Of a stretch of 64,000 nt of DNA, positions 1 through 10,902 are shown piece by piece (the stretch's first letter is position 1; every line of letters begins with the position of its first letter). The DNA comes from Tupaia tana (lineage: Eukaryota; Chordata; Mammalia; Scandentia; Tupaiidae), in the NCBI GenBank assembly GCA_026018925.1, contig JAKSZU010000004.1, positions 110,698,489-110,762,488 on the forward strand, written 5' to 3'. The notes under the pieces are model-generated. The model did not search any database. It worked only from the letters and a program-made list of their open reading frames with translations, and had not been told where the DNA came from. The position numbers and the translations under genes were made by a program.

Positions 1-1370
1 GGAGAGAAAGGGAAAATATATTCAAAGTATTAAGGGAAAAGCAATTTCAACTGAGAATTCTGTACCCAGCAAGGTTATCATTCATTTGAGAAGAAAAGAC
101 ACGAACTTTCCCAGATAATCAAAACCTGAAAGAATTTACCAGCACCAGACCAGATCTCCAAGAAGTTCTTAAGGGAGTGCTATGTCAGTAAAATTAAATG
201 CAGACACACAGAAATAAGAGTTCAAAAACTAAGAAAATAGGCAACTTAATTGTAGGGACAATGTTTGGAGATGAATATTATATCCCAGAATTCAATCTGG
301 AAGATCAAACTTTGACAGAAGAAAGATTAAGTACATGAGTCTGAACCGATGAAACAACATTCTGTGACTTGACTGAATTATTGCTGCTTTTCTCCTAAGC
401 TTTGTTTTCCGGCTTTAAAGGATTTTTGTCCTGTCTTGAGCTGTTGATAGGTGCATGTACCTACTATTTGAACAGAATACTAACCTGTTTCTAGGCTTTA
501 AGTTTCAAGGAAATATCATTACCAGTTCAAAACTACTCTTCTCGAAATTACCTGCTGAAAGTAGTTAGATTACTTATGATATTGTGTGATGAACAAAATG
601 TTGGGGAAAAAGGAATGGAAGACAACTGTATATAGCAGAGATAGTGTAATAAGAGAGTGGGAAAGGGCAGAGGGTCAAACATGGGGTAAAAAACATATAT
701 ATACGTATACATATGTATGAAAGTAGAAATGGAATACTATTGATGATAACATGCATGATTAAGCCACTATGCAGTTTATTCTATATGGGAAACCACATTT
801 AGTACATTGTGATGATGCTCAGGGAATGAATGTTAAGTAATTAAAAAAAAAATGTTGCAGGAGGAAAAAAAAAAGGTAAAACTGTTTGTATCGAAATTAA
901 AAAAAAAAAAACAACGCATATTTGATGACTGCAGTAAGCTATATAGCCCCAGCTGGGTACTATTTTATAATATGTTCATTCTACTCACTGGGGTTTATGC
1001 GTAAAGTCAGACTTGGGTTCATGTATAGGTATATATCAGCTGCGCTAGCTATTGGATATATTTAGACTAATTAAGTTCATTAGCAAATCAATTAAATTGG
1101 GGGGGGGGGAAGGCATAGAAAGCAACCATGGATACCAGAGACAATGTGGGAGGAGGATGGGACATGGCAGAGGGTGAGGGATAGGGAATCAAGGATGGCA
1201 AAACAAAAAACAAAGTATACAAGACACAAGAATTGGAAAATTATTTGCTGAAAACATGTATGTTGATGTGCTTGATTGAGCCAATACACAGTGTATTTTG
1301 GATGGAAAAAATAAATAAATAAAATAAAATAAATGGATGAATAAAAAAAAATAATAATAAAAATAAAAGA
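1..1370 (+). mobile_element. HAL1-like (ORF1-only LINE) element, 3' part, copy A
   Basis: The left window edge cuts into the last third of an L1-type ORF1. Bases 1-200 align with the ORF1 C-terminus of the copy at 43.4-45.5 kb, at roughly 88% identity by eye. This copy is dead: an in-frame stop interrupts the reading frame near position 90, and the frame ends early near 188. No ORF2 follows. There is a spacer of about 400 bp, then a first L1-like 3' tail (about 590-905, ending in A-runs), a second spacer (about 905-1105), and a second, related 3' tail (about 1108-1320) ending in an A-rich simple repeat. Copy B has the same order of blocks, so the structure belongs to the family and not to this locus. 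The assignment to half-L1 elements rests on ORF1 without ORF2 and on L1-type 3' ends. Confidence 0.8.
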
Positions 1371-1375
1371 AGTGA

Positions 1376-1640
1376 GCCCCTGACAGGGTCAACCCATGGC
1401 TCAGTGGCTAAGGGAATTAGATCCCAAATAGCTGACCCTGTGGTTCGTGTCCTGGATTCAGAGGCTTGGAGAACACACTGGACACATGCGTGTGCGTGCC
1501 CCAAATCCCAACAGGATGGAGAAATGGAAGAGAAAGGATTGTGGCATGACTGTCCCACGGGGGCGGAGGGGGAGGCTTTCTCCCTCTTACGCTCTTCTCT
1601 CTCTGTCTGATGAGCACACACACCTCTAGCAGGTTAAAAA
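1376..1640 (+). mobile_element. tRNA-derived SINE, 'GGCCCCATGGC' subfamily (D)
   Basis: The tRNA-like head has a degenerate B box (GGTTCGTGTCC). The body carries the phrase 'CCCAAATCCCAACAGGATGG' typical of this subfamily, then a CT-rich stretch and 'GAGCACACACACCTCTAGCA'. It sits directly behind the A-rich end of the HAL1-like element. Confidence 0.85.
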
Positions 1641-1894
1641 GAGAAGAAGGAGAAGAGGAGGAAGAGGCTGGGCTGGCTGGTGCAGAAAGCCTCTGAATAT
1701 CCCCTCTGAGAGGAGGTCAACACATGCCAATCAACCACTCCTGCCACCTGCCCTTCTCTCCCAACGCTCCCCCGACACTCCCCCTGAACTGTGTCCCTGG
1801 ATACCTCTTTGCAACCATTTCAGGAAGAAGCAGAGCATAGAGTTTAAATGCACGGGTCCGGGAGCTATAATGGCTCGGTTAGAATTCCAGTTGC

Positions 1895-2130
1895 TGTATT
1901 TTTTAATTTATTTCCTTGTTTTTAGACAGGGTCTCTCAATGTCACCATCCTTCTGCCTCAGCCTCCTGAGTAGCTGGGACTATAGACATGCACATGCACC
2001 ACTGTGCCTGGTTTTTATGGTGAGCCAGGAATCGAACTCGGAGTCCCATGCGGCCCTAGCCTACACAGTAGCAGTGTCTACCAGCTCATGCTGCCATGGC
2101 TGGGCTGCCCAGTTCCTTTATTTACAACCT
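1895..2130 (-). mobile_element. Composite SINE: tRNA-like half joined to a 7SL RNA-like half
   Basis: Read on the minus strand, about 2130-2015 is tRNA-like with a B-box match (GAGTTCGATTCC). It runs into about 2012-1918, which follows the 7SL/Alu pattern: CCAGGCACAGTGG, then AGTCCCAGCTACTCAGGAGG, GCTGAGGCAG and finally GAGACCCTGTCT, with the middle of the Alu domain missing. An A-rich tail follows. It is the only 7SL-related element I found in the window. Its composite plan is the main basis for suggesting a tree shrew. Ends are approximate and no clear TSD was found. Confidence 0.65.
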
Positions 2131-2461
2131 TGGGCCGTTTACTTAAGCTCTCTGCCACAGATTCCTCACTTGGAGAACATGCTACATGAGGCTTAGGGAC
2201 ATGAATTGTGCACTTTGTTTAGAATAGTCCCTAACCCAGTCTGTTCAATAAAAAAGTAGTTGCTATATGTATGTGTTGCATATTGAGCCACTGCCACTCT
2301 CATCTCACAGTCTGTCATTGAGGTGCACCCTTGGTAGAAGTTCATCACAGAAGACAACCACTAAACACCATGTCCAAAAAAAAAACCCCAAAAGCAAAAT
2401 CCTGCTAATCATTGAGACTAAAGAATAAGTCAGTTTTAGAGATCACTATATTAGTGGGTTC
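2131..2461. other. Single-copy-looking spacer
   Basis: No repeat or coding signal recognised. The stretch is AT-rich, with 'AATAAA' near 2246 but no reading frame upstream of it. Confidence 0.4.
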
Positions 2462-2473
2462 AAATTACTTTAT

Positions 2474-2806
2474 ATACCTTCCGATCTTTCAGTTTCTGCC
2501 ATAGAGTGCAGACATTCCGTATATACTAAGTGGGAAAATACAATGCCTCTCTTTCATGGTCTGGCACAGAAAGCAACTGTGGATACCAGAGATGATGTGG
2601 GAGGAGGGTGGGAAATGGGAGCTGGGTGGGAGCGAGGAAAGCAAGGAGGAAAAAAGGCAAAACATTCAACGGACACAAAAATGCAAAGTTATCTGTTGAT
2701 GACAATGTGTAGGTTAGTATCTTTGACTGGAATAATATACAGTGTATTCATGCTGGGAAATTCATTTTCTACACAGTGATTGAATGTACAAAATAAGAAA
2801 AAATAA
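2474..2806 (+). mobile_element. L1 3'-end insertion with twin-priming inversion
   Basis: Bases 2474-2570 are the reverse complement of an L1 3'-region segment; compare 29940-30025 on the plus strand of the large L1. From about 2571 the next L1 segment follows in plus orientation through the 3' UTR to the A-rich end. The two parts are adjacent in L1 order. A 12-bp TSD (AAATTACTTTAT) flanks the unit at 2462-2473 and 2807-2818, so it is a single insertion. Confidence 0.85.
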
Positions 2807-3025
2807 AAATTACTTTATGTAAAGAGATTGACAAGGGAAGGGGTATAAATGAATGGATGAGAAAGAGCTCGTGAAGAAAAAAAAGTCTGCACAAATGTTG
2901 AGCACTACTTAGATATTATTTGTAAATCTGAGATGGATCTTAAGAGGCTGATCCTGCGTCCTGAGGTACGGTTATGTTCTCCATAATCCCAGATGAGAGA
3001 ATAGCCCATCATCAAGAATCAATGC

Positions 3026-3310
3026 CAGGCCCAGCAGGTGGCATAGTGGTTAAGGTGCTGGACTCCTATGTGGTTGACAGTGGTTTGAGTCCTGGAAACA
3101 GCAGATTGAAACTCATGCTGGGCACATGCGTCTGCATGCCCAAAACCCGAAAGGAGGATGGAGGAAAAGGGATTTCAGCATAGACATCCCCTCTAGATGT
3201 GTGATTTCTCACTTTCTCTCTCTGTGTGTTTCTCTTTGTCTCTCTCTCTCTGGTGAGCTCATGTACCATGTGACCAAATAAATAAATAAAAATAAATAAA
3301 TAAATAATCT
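3026..3310 (+). mobile_element. tRNA-derived SINE (subfamily B)
   Basis: Head 'CCAGCAGGTGGCATAGTGGTTAAGG' with B box GGTTTGAGTCC, then a (CT)n stretch. The tail is (AAATA)n rather than plain A. Confidence 0.9.
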
Positions 3311-3574
3311 CAATGTCAGCAACTGTTGTGGGGCTCCCCCCCAATCTAAGTCCTTCCCATGGATCCAGTCAGTATTCTCCTGTTCTGACACTGCAAAGAC
3401 AATTGCTGGACTTCCTTGTCATTTCCCGCTGTGTACACAGAGGCTTCTGATACGCATACGCACCAGGTTCTCACCACTTCCTTTCACTTCTATGTTTATT
3501 TGCTGTGTGGCCCTCATTTTCTCTCCCATGGGACCTTGGCATTCTACTCCATGCATGAGACAAAACCTCTACAG

Positions 3575-3822
3575 ACCTGCCTGGTAGCCCAGTGATTAAG
3601 GGAAATGAATCCCACATGGCTGACCGTGGTTGGATCCCAGCCTGATGGCTTGAAAAACATGCCAGGTGCATGTGTGTGCCCAAAATCCCAAGAGGAGGGA
3701 AAGATGGAGGAGAAGGGATTGCAGTATGACCACACCCATTGAGGTGCTTTCTGTCTCTCTGTCTCTGACTCTGACTTTCCATCTCTCTTGGAGAGAGCAC
3801 ACGCCCTCTGACAATTGAGAGA
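3575..3822 (+). mobile_element. tRNA-derived SINE (subfamily D)
   Basis: Head 'CCTGGTAGCCCAGTGATTAAGG', B box 'GGTTGGATCCC', middle 'CCCAAAATCCCAAGAGGAGG', end 'GAGCACACGCCCTCTGACA'. No long A-tail survives. Confidence 0.85.
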
Positions 3823-3930
3823 GAGAATGTGTGTGGTGAGAGAGAAAACTAGGAAGTGGAGAAGTTTGTTCTGGAATCTTCTAACCACTTCCCTTTCTAC
3901 TTGCTTACACAGGTCAGCCAGGGATCACCT

Positions 3931-4215
3931 TTCTTTTTTTTTTTTTTTTTTTTTTTTTCTTGAGAGGTTTTCGCTATAGGGCACGTGCGCTTGCCAGATA
4001 GACAGAGAGAGAGATAGAGACAGAAAGCGAGAAATCACCCCCCAGGGGAGATGGTCACGCCGCAATCCCTTCTCCTCCATTCTCCTCTCGGGATCTTGGG
4101 CACGCATGCACACGCGCCCGGTGTGAGTTTTAAGCCACCGGGTTCGGGATGCGAACCGCAGTCGACTACGTGGGAGTCCAGCGACATAGCCATTACGCTA
4201 ACTGCTGGTTCCTGG
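3931..4215 (-). mobile_element. tRNA-derived SINE (young subfamily A)
   Basis: Starts with about 27 T (the A-tail on the minus strand), then 'GAGAGGTTTTCGCTATAGGG', and ends with the tRNA head (AACTGCTGGTTCC). The B box is GGTTCGCATCC on the minus strand. CpG sites are well kept, which suggests a recent insertion. Confidence 0.95.
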
Positions 4216-4501
4216 GTTTTTGTTTGTTTGTTTGTTTGTTTGTTTGTTTGAGAGGTTTTTGCCTTAGGGTATGTGTGCTTGTCAGAAAGAGATACAGAGA
4301 TAGTGAGAGGGAAAGTGAGAAACCACCTCCGAGGAGGGATGGCCGTGCTGCAATTGCTTCTCTTCCATTCTCCTCGCAGGATCTTGAGCACACACTCATG
4401 TACACCCAGCGTGAGTGTCAAACCACCAGGTCCAGGACGTAAGCCATGGTCGCCCATGTGGGAGTCCAGCGACATAACTGCTACGTCATTTGCTGGCCCC
4501 T
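4216..4501 (-). mobile_element. tRNA-derived SINE (subfamily A/B) with (TTTG)n tail
   Basis: Abuts the previous SINE head-to-tail in the same orientation. The minus-strand A-tail has become a (CAAA)n repeat, seen here as about eight TTTG units at 4217-4250. Confidence 0.92.
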
Positions 4502-4552
4502 TGCCTTTCTTGTCCAGAGCCCACCAGCTTCCGTGGCCTCAGTTCTCCAATT

Positions 4553-4604
4553 CTGTTGCCACGTGGAGTCCAGAGCCTTAACCACCACGCCACCTGCTGG
4601 CCCC
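4553..4604 (-). mobile_element. SINE fragment (tRNA head only)
   Basis: Only the last 50 bp of a minus-strand SINE (CACCACGCCACCTGCTGGCCCC) remains, separated from its neighbour by about 50 bp. Confidence 0.75.
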
Positions 4605-4862
4605 AAGTACAGAGAATTTAAACTGGAAGGATGAATAGGATTTGTAACCAGAGAAATCTGGTGGGAGAGCCAAAGTTCTAGCATGGATTGCTAGGAATTG
4701 CCCAGAAATAAAATGCATGACCCAAGAAGCTCCGTAGAAGGGAAACAGTTTGCTGAACACCCCAGATAGAAACAGGAGAGGCCATGTAGCTTCCTGTGGA
4801 GAGCTAAACCATAACTTGGTCACTTGGAAGTAATTACAGTTTGTTAAGAAGGTACTAAGCTG

Positions 4863-5075
4863 GGGCCAGCAGGTGGCATGGAGGTCAAGGTGCTGGGCTC
4901 CCACATGGCTGATTGCAGTTTGAGGCCTGGACCTGGCAGCTTGCTTTCTCACTTTCCCTCTCTCTCCGGTGAGTGCACCTGCCCTATAGCAAATTAAAAA
5001 AAATAATAATAATCAATGAAATTAAATAAATAATTCTTAAAAAAAGAAAGAAAGAAAGAAAAGAAGAGGAGGTAC
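4863..5075 (+). mobile_element. tRNA-derived SINE, short subfamily C
   Basis: The tRNA head runs straight into 'TTGCTTTCTCACTTTCC' because the central body is deleted, the hallmark of subfamily C. It ends in an A-rich repeat. TSD AGGTACTAAGC lies on both sides (about 4851 and 5080). Confidence 0.9.
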
Positions 5076-5078
5076 TAA

Positions 5079-6834
5079 GCCATTCCTTGAGAGTTAAACA
5101 AAACATAATGCAAAGGATAAGTGCGACCGCTGGCCCACGGGACTGCTGCCTGAGGCGCGCCCACATCTTGGGGCCCTGGGAGGCCGGTAGTAATGCCTCA
5201 TCCAGGAGAGCCCACTCGCTCAGGGAGGGGACAGGCGCTGGAGGCCAGCACGGACCCTCCTGCCCAGGACTAGACCCCACATTGGTGCTGAGACATGCTG
5301 GGCCAGGGAGGAGGCGAGCAGACGGCTGGCCATCCTGTCTTGTGCTGAAAATGGCACCCTTAAAGCCCGAGCTCGCACATGCCCTAGCCCCTCCCTACAG
5401 GGCATTTTTCTTTAAGGAACAGGATGCATCCCTGTCATGTCAGGTGACACTGCTCCCAGGGTGCACTCGGGGTGGCTGGCCAGAAAGCTCTAGAGCACTG
5501 GTTGACATTTAAGGCTCTTCTCCGGGTGAACTTTGCGCTGGCCCTGTCTGTGGCCATGTGCTGCCGTGCAGAGTTTATGGCACCCCTGACTCACTGGCGC
5601 AGACAATGAGGAAGCAGTCCAAAGTCACTGGGTGGTGACTGGAAAGGAAAGAAGTGACTCAGGTGTGACAGTGACAGTTGGTGCCCTGGACAGAGAGGGC
5701 CACTCCTGGGGTGTGTGACCTGGGCACAGAGAACGCCCTGCAGAGCAGCAGAGGATACGGCGGGGACAAAGCCTGAGTCCTGGTGGTTGGAGGGGCATAG
5801 ACCCCCCATGTCCGAGGTCCTTCCCCTCCCGCTGTGAAGGCTCTGAGCACCTGCTGGAATGCGAGTGGAGGGACGCCCGAGTGGCGCTCTTCCCTTAACC
5901 TGCAGGACAGCCTTGCTCCTGGCCAACCCTTATCCATGGAGCCTTGGAAAGGGACCAGACGTTAGAAGTGCCACATGGCAGGCAAATCCCAGAGAAGCCA
6001 GTGATGATGGAAAAGTGGTGCTTGGAGGGAGGGCAGCCTGGAGAGAGGAGGTCGGGGCCGGGAGGAGCAGCAGGGCGCCCGAGCCAGCGAGGGCAAGTGC
6101 CCAGGGAGGGCTGCTGGCCACGACCCCCAGGGGGCAGCGCCAGGTCGAGGCGCGGTGGGCAAGGCAGACCCGGATCCTGGCTCACAGGCCCCTTTGGTCC
6201 TCCAAGGGAGCCGGACAGTCACAGTCACAGAAAAAAAGTAGGATTGTGTGGCAGTGAGTGACGCGTCCGGGGGAAGGTGTGACGGGCCTGGGGACGAGGA
6301 GGAGTCCTGAGGAACAGAGCGGCTGTTTGAGCTGAGATGCCAGGAGCTGTGGGGTAGGGAGAGGAGGGTGTCTTGCAGGAGCCGGGGTGGGAGAAGGCAG
6401 GGCACCGGCCAGAAGCGAAAGCAGCCAGTGTGCAGCAATGGCCCTGAAGGGCTGGCCTGGGGGCCTGCGTGTTCTCTGCCCCCCACATCGCCCCGCAAAC
6501 ACACAGGCCAAGAGCAGAACAGCGCGCGTTCCACCAGGGCGCTGGGGGAGTCCGCCATCAGCTCCTTTTCAGCCAGGTCCTGCCCCTTCCCTGCCCCTGC
6601 AAAGACCCTTCTGCAAATCTACTGTGGTCACACGACTGCCAGTGTGTCAGAAAAGTGGGCAGGGCCCAAGCCTAATGCCAGCAGCCGTGACAAGGACAGA
6701 AAGAGGAAACAGGAGAAGGAACAGCTTCAGAGATGCCAGGATGAGCATCACCAGGGCACAGTGACGACTCCAATGGGAGGTGAGTGACAAAGAGGTCAAG
6801 GGGAGTGACAAGGCTTTGCTGCTTTTGTCATTGC
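5079..6834. other. GC-rich stretch without recognised repeats or genes
   Basis: About 1.75 kb that is clearly richer in G+C and CpG than its surroundings. Several overlapping reading frames stay open on both strands, the longest 198 codons on the minus strand at 5962-6558. None resembles a protein I know, and frames opening on both strands at once fit base composition rather than coding. It could contain an undetected exon or a weak CpG island. Confidence 0.35.
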
Positions 6835-7074
6835 TGTTTTAATTTTGCCAGAGGGCATGTGTGCTCACCAGAGACAGAGAGAGAGAAAGTGAGAACTCTC
6901 CCTCGATGGCGTGGTCACATCGCAATCCCGTCTTCGCTTCTTCCTCCTTTGGGGATTTTGGGCACACGTGTACACATGCCTGGTATGTTTCTCAAGCTCC
7001 AGGTCCGGGACTCGAACCACAAAGTTGGCCATGTGAGCTCCAGCTACCCTAACCACCAGGCCATGGCTATACCC
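6835..7074 (-). mobile_element. tRNA-derived SINE (subfamily D)
   Basis: Minus-strand copy: GCCAGAGGGCATGTGTGCTC, then GA-rich, then 'TTTGGGGATTTTGGGCACACG', ending 'CCTAACCACCAGGCCATGG'. Confidence 0.85.
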
Positions 7075-7522
7075 ACGCGGCAGTTTTAAAATACAGTCCT
7101 TCAGTTTTCTGAAACTCTTCTCAGGGGTGGCGTTCATGGCCTCTCCCTTGAGCTGGGTTCTGTGACTGCCTGATCCACGGAGCACAGTGAACGTGATGGG
7201 TCGGTTTCTGGGCTCAGGCCTCAAAACTGGCAGCTTCCACTTCCTGTCCCCTTAGCTGTGTGCACTTGGAATCCAGTTGCCACATAGGGAGGAAGACCAA
7301 TTTCTCCGTGGAGAGGCCCTCGGAGAGGCACCAGAGCCAGCTCCCAACCCACCAGGCGAGTCACCTCAGCTGATGCTTCACGGAGCAGAGCCGAGCTGCC
7401 CCTGGGTAGCGCCGTCCAACTCGCAGATTTAAACAAGATCCATGATTACGATCATTGTTTCCAGTCACTTCATTCTCAGGCACTTTATTACATCACACCA
7501 GAAAATGTGAAATTGACTGACT
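7075..7522. other. Unassigned spacer
   Basis: No recognised repeat. A 71-codon minus-strand open frame at 7221-7436 has no recognisable relative. Confidence 0.3.
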
Positions 7523-7722
7523 GGGGCCAGCGGGTGGCGTGGTGGTTACCGGCGCCGGACGCCCACATGCTGACTGCGGTTTGAGTCCCGGACCTGGCAG
7601 CTTGCTTTCTCACTTTCCCACTCTCTCTCTCTCTCGCTCTGTCCCTCTCTGGTCAAGTTAAAAATAAATAAATAAAGTTAAATCAAATAATTCTTAAAAA
7701 AAAAAAAAAGAAAAGAAAAGAA
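7523..7722 (+). mobile_element. tRNA-derived SINE, short subfamily C
   Basis: Head 'GGGGCCAGCGGGTGGCGTGGTGG' with several CpGs retained, B box GGTTTGAGTCC, short (CT)n, A-rich tail. Imperfect TSD: AAATTGACTGACT before and AAAGTTGACTGATT after. Confidence 0.9.
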
Positions 7723-8841
7723 AGTTGACTGATTAGTTATGGCTTTCGTTCCTGAGTAGATGGGGTGTCATTTATAGAGCAAGAGAACCCCGGAAAGAAG
7801 CCAGGTGTGGAGACAGAAATTGTGCGCTTGCTTTTCAGCTTGTGAGTTTGGCATATTTTGAGATCTTAAACTGAGAAGTCAGGTGGACCACTGGACTTGC
7901 AGGACCGTAGTTCCAGAGAGAGGGGTTGAAGATGAGTCACCCAGGAAGAGCAGCAAGACTGACAGACCGTCGAGGATGGCAGCTGTAGTTGGTAAGGAGC
8001 TTGCGTGCTCTGGAACCCCCAGAGCCACACCTGAAGTGTGGGAGAAAGGGCTGGGGTCGCCCCCTTAGGGCCCGCGGTGCAGGGAAGTGGAGTGCGAGGT
8101 GGGGGCAGGAGCGTCACCCTGCAGGAGATACCGTTGTCCCTGACTGCGCCTTGTTCAGAACTGTCTGCACCTGGTGATAAAATGCAGACTACCTTTTGGC
8201 TGGTTTCATTGTTTCGAAAGTCCCGAATATATCGACTTACACGGCCCCTCTGTACCACCATCTGCTTCTCCCCAAACCCAGAGTCCTAGGCCCGTTCTCA
8301 TCAGTCCAGCGCCTCCCTGCCCAGGTTGGCAGCAGGACCTAGCCCTGGGCAGGATCGGGGTGAAGGAAGGAGAGGAGAGGCAGGGACTGCAGGTCCTTGG
8401 GGACACCACTCAAGCCCCAGCTCACCCAGCCCCTCCTAATCTCCCTGCACAGAGGCGGCGGCGCCCCTCCGGAGGGCTGCCCGTGCCTTTAGGTTTGATG
8501 CTGAAGGCTCCTTGCTCACCTGGGAGCCGCAAAGGCTATTTCTCCATCAAACACGTGCACTTGGAAAACGTGTCCATGTGCTTGGAGCTGGCACCAGGCC
8601 TGGCACCCCTGCCCTCGGCACCCCTTCTCCCCTTCGGGTAAACCGTGGAGGAGGAAAAGCCTGTGCTGGGCGGGAGGAGGGTGGGAAGGGACTTGGGCAT
8701 AAGACATCTTCGTCGGCGTGGCTGAAAACTCACGGAGAACTGGTTCTGCTAGGTGAGTTCACCCGGGGGTCACACGCCTTCTCACACGAAGAGGCAAAAT
8801 GTCCTGCTCCGGGTGATGGAGGCCTAAAGCCACTGCATTCT
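7723..8841. other. Unassigned spacer, moderately GC-rich
   Basis: No repeat or gene family recognised. Open frames of 60-155 codons overlap on both strands. Those on the plus strand run into the SINEs beyond 8840 and are not credible genes. Confidence 0.3.
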
Positions 8842-9100
8842 TTTTTTTTTTTAGAGGTTTTTGCCACAGGGCGCATGTACTCACCAGACAGACAGAGAGA
8901 GACAGAGAGACAGAAAGCGAGAAATTACCCCCCAGGGGGGATGGCCACACCGCAATCCCTTCTCCTCCATTCTCCTCTCGGGATCTTGGGCACACATGCA
9001 CATGCACCCGGCGTGAGTTTAAGCCACCGGGTCCGGGACTCGAACTGCAGTCGACCCATGGGAGTTCAGCGACATAGCCATTACGCCAACTGCTGGGCTG
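8842..9100 (-). mobile_element. tRNA-derived SINE (young subfamily A)
   Basis: Flanked by the TSD GCCACTGCATTCT (about 8829-8841 and 9100-9113). The body is near consensus for the young subfamily. Confidence 0.95.
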
Positions 9101-9157
9101 GCCACTGCATTCTAAGCTGGGCGAGCTATATGTATGTATGTGTGTGTGTATATATAT

Positions 9158-9428
9158 ATATTTTTTTTTTTTTTGAGAGAGAGAGAGACTTTTGCTATAG
9201 GGCACATATACTCACCAGAGAGACAGAGAGAGACAGAGAGACAGAAAGTGAGAAATCACGTCCCAGGGGGGATGGCCACTCCACAATCCCTTCTTTGTTC
9301 TCCTCTCGGGATTTTGGACATGCATGCACACGCACCCAGCTTGAGTTTCAGGCTGCTGGGTCCAGGACTAGAACTGTAGTCGACCACATGGAGTCCAGTG
9401 CCTCAACCACTATGCCACCTGCTAGCCC
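9158..9428 (-). mobile_element. tRNA-derived SINE (subfamily A/B)
   Basis: Preceded by a short (TG)n/(TA)n run at 9129-9160, then T16, GAGAGAGAGA and a full-length minus-strand SINE ending 'CCACCTGCTAGCCCC'. Confidence 0.92.
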
Positions 9429-9936
9429 CTGGGCAAGCTTTTGTTTGTTGTTTGTTTTTTCCTAAACCCAAGTTATTTATTTTCCTTCCTGCTGATTTGC
9501 AGCCTGTCCACATGTGGGGTATGGTGGGGGAGAGGAGCAGAGAGTCCCTATCCCAGCCAGGGGAGGGGGCACTTTCCCTGTCTGATCTTATGGCTGAACA
9601 GACTCCCTCACTGATCGCCCGGACGCCTGGCCTCCACGGTGTTTGCATGCAGCGTCTGTTCTACAACGAACTGGACGCAGGCATGAACCAAGCCGGGTGC
9701 TTAAGCTGATGGTGAGCGGCCCTCTGCCTGGGAGGTCCCCGGAGGACAGGCCTCCTGGCAGAACCAGCCCGAGTAACTGATCTTCCCAGCACCACCTCCA
9801 AACCTGGGATTCGGCCCTCCCAGCACCCCAGGGCCCCGGGGCTGGGCTTTGAGAGATGGGGGAAAGAGAAGTGTGCTGGGCTGTAACCTGGACGGTCCTG
9901 GGCTCGCCTGTATGTGCTGAAAACCAAAGCCTCTGG
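9429..9936. other. Unassigned spacer
   Basis: No repeat or coding homology recognised. Confidence 0.3.
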
Positions 9937-10148
9937 GCCAGCCCCGTAGCCTGGTGCTTAAGGGAGCCAGATCCCACATGGCCAGTTGCATGGTTCTCAT
10001 CCTGGCCTTGAGAAATGTGTGCATTTGTGCCCAAAATCCTGACAGGATAAAGAAGTGGAGGAGAAGGGACTGTGATGTGACATGTCCCTTTTGAGGGGTG
10101 CTTTCTCCCTCTGTCTCTGTCTCTGTCTCTGGCAAATTAAACAAAACA
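9937..10148 (+). mobile_element. tRNA-derived SINE (subfamily D)
   Basis: Head 'GGGCCAGCCCCGTAGCCTGG', middle 'CCCAAAATCCTGACAGGAT', end 'CTCTGGCAAATTAAACAAAA'. Confidence 0.88.
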
Positions 10149-10665
10149 CTTCTGGGTTCCCTTTCCCGGGCCTTGGGCTCCTGAGTGTCATGGCATAGCT
10201 CTTCATGCCTCCCCATTCTTATGGATCCTGGAAGCCTGGACAGTTTCAGAACTGCAAGGTCAGGGCCAGGTGCACCGAACTGCAGCTACTGCTAGTTCCC
10301 CACGCTCCGTCTCCCAACCTCCCTCTCTCCATCCTACTTCCTCCTGCGCCCGGGGCCCCTAAGGCCAACCTCCCTTCTCGCCCTCAGACTCTGCACCCCA
10401 CACAGTCCTCTGCTAGCACTCGGTTGCACCCCACCATATATTTGTGGGTGGGGGGTCCTTCTTGTGAGTTTTCAAGGATCAGAATGGCCGAGCTGTGGCC
10501 TATGGGGAAGGCCTTTCTGTTAGAGACTGTGGTCCTTCGAAGGGTCTGCGTCTCCTCTTGCCCTGTGAATGGCCTGGGGTAAGTTCAGTGTCTCTCTGCC
10601 TCGGTTTCCCTATATGTGATACAGAGATTAATACGCTTATTATTTTCTCTTTTTCTGTGTTTTCT
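10149..10665. other. Unassigned spacer
   Basis: Pyrimidine-rich, with open frames up to 125 codons but no recognisable product. Confidence 0.3.
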
Positions 10666-10902
10666 GTAAGTTTTTTTATTTATTTATCATCAGCGGGTGC
10701 GTGCAATCACCAGAAAGTGAGAGAGAGAAAGTGCCTTCCAATACGGCCCAACCCCCCCAATCCCTTCTCTACTTCTGCAGTCATCAGGAGTTTAGACACA
10801 CACAGTCCTGGCTTGTTTTTCAAACTGCCGGGTCAGGATTAAAACAAAGCTGGGCTTTGTTCGAATGTGAGAAGCGCTTAACCACTATGCACAGGGCCCT
10901 AA
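10666..10902 (-). mobile_element. Diverged tRNA-derived SINE (subfamily D)
   Basis: Minus-strand copy with a tail TTTATTTATTTAT and head 'CTTAACCACTATGCACAGGG'. More mutated than its neighbours, so an older insertion. Confidence 0.75.

Noticed and set aside
5962..6558. 198-codon minus-strand open frame
   Set aside because: GC-rich DNA with frames open on both strands at once. The Pro/Ser/Leu-rich product lacks any domain I can recognise.
8512..9465. 317-codon plus-strand open frame
   Set aside because: Two-thirds of it runs through two minus-strand SINEs (8842-9100 and 9158-9428). It shows no protein family and the same residue strings recur wherever this SINE occurs.
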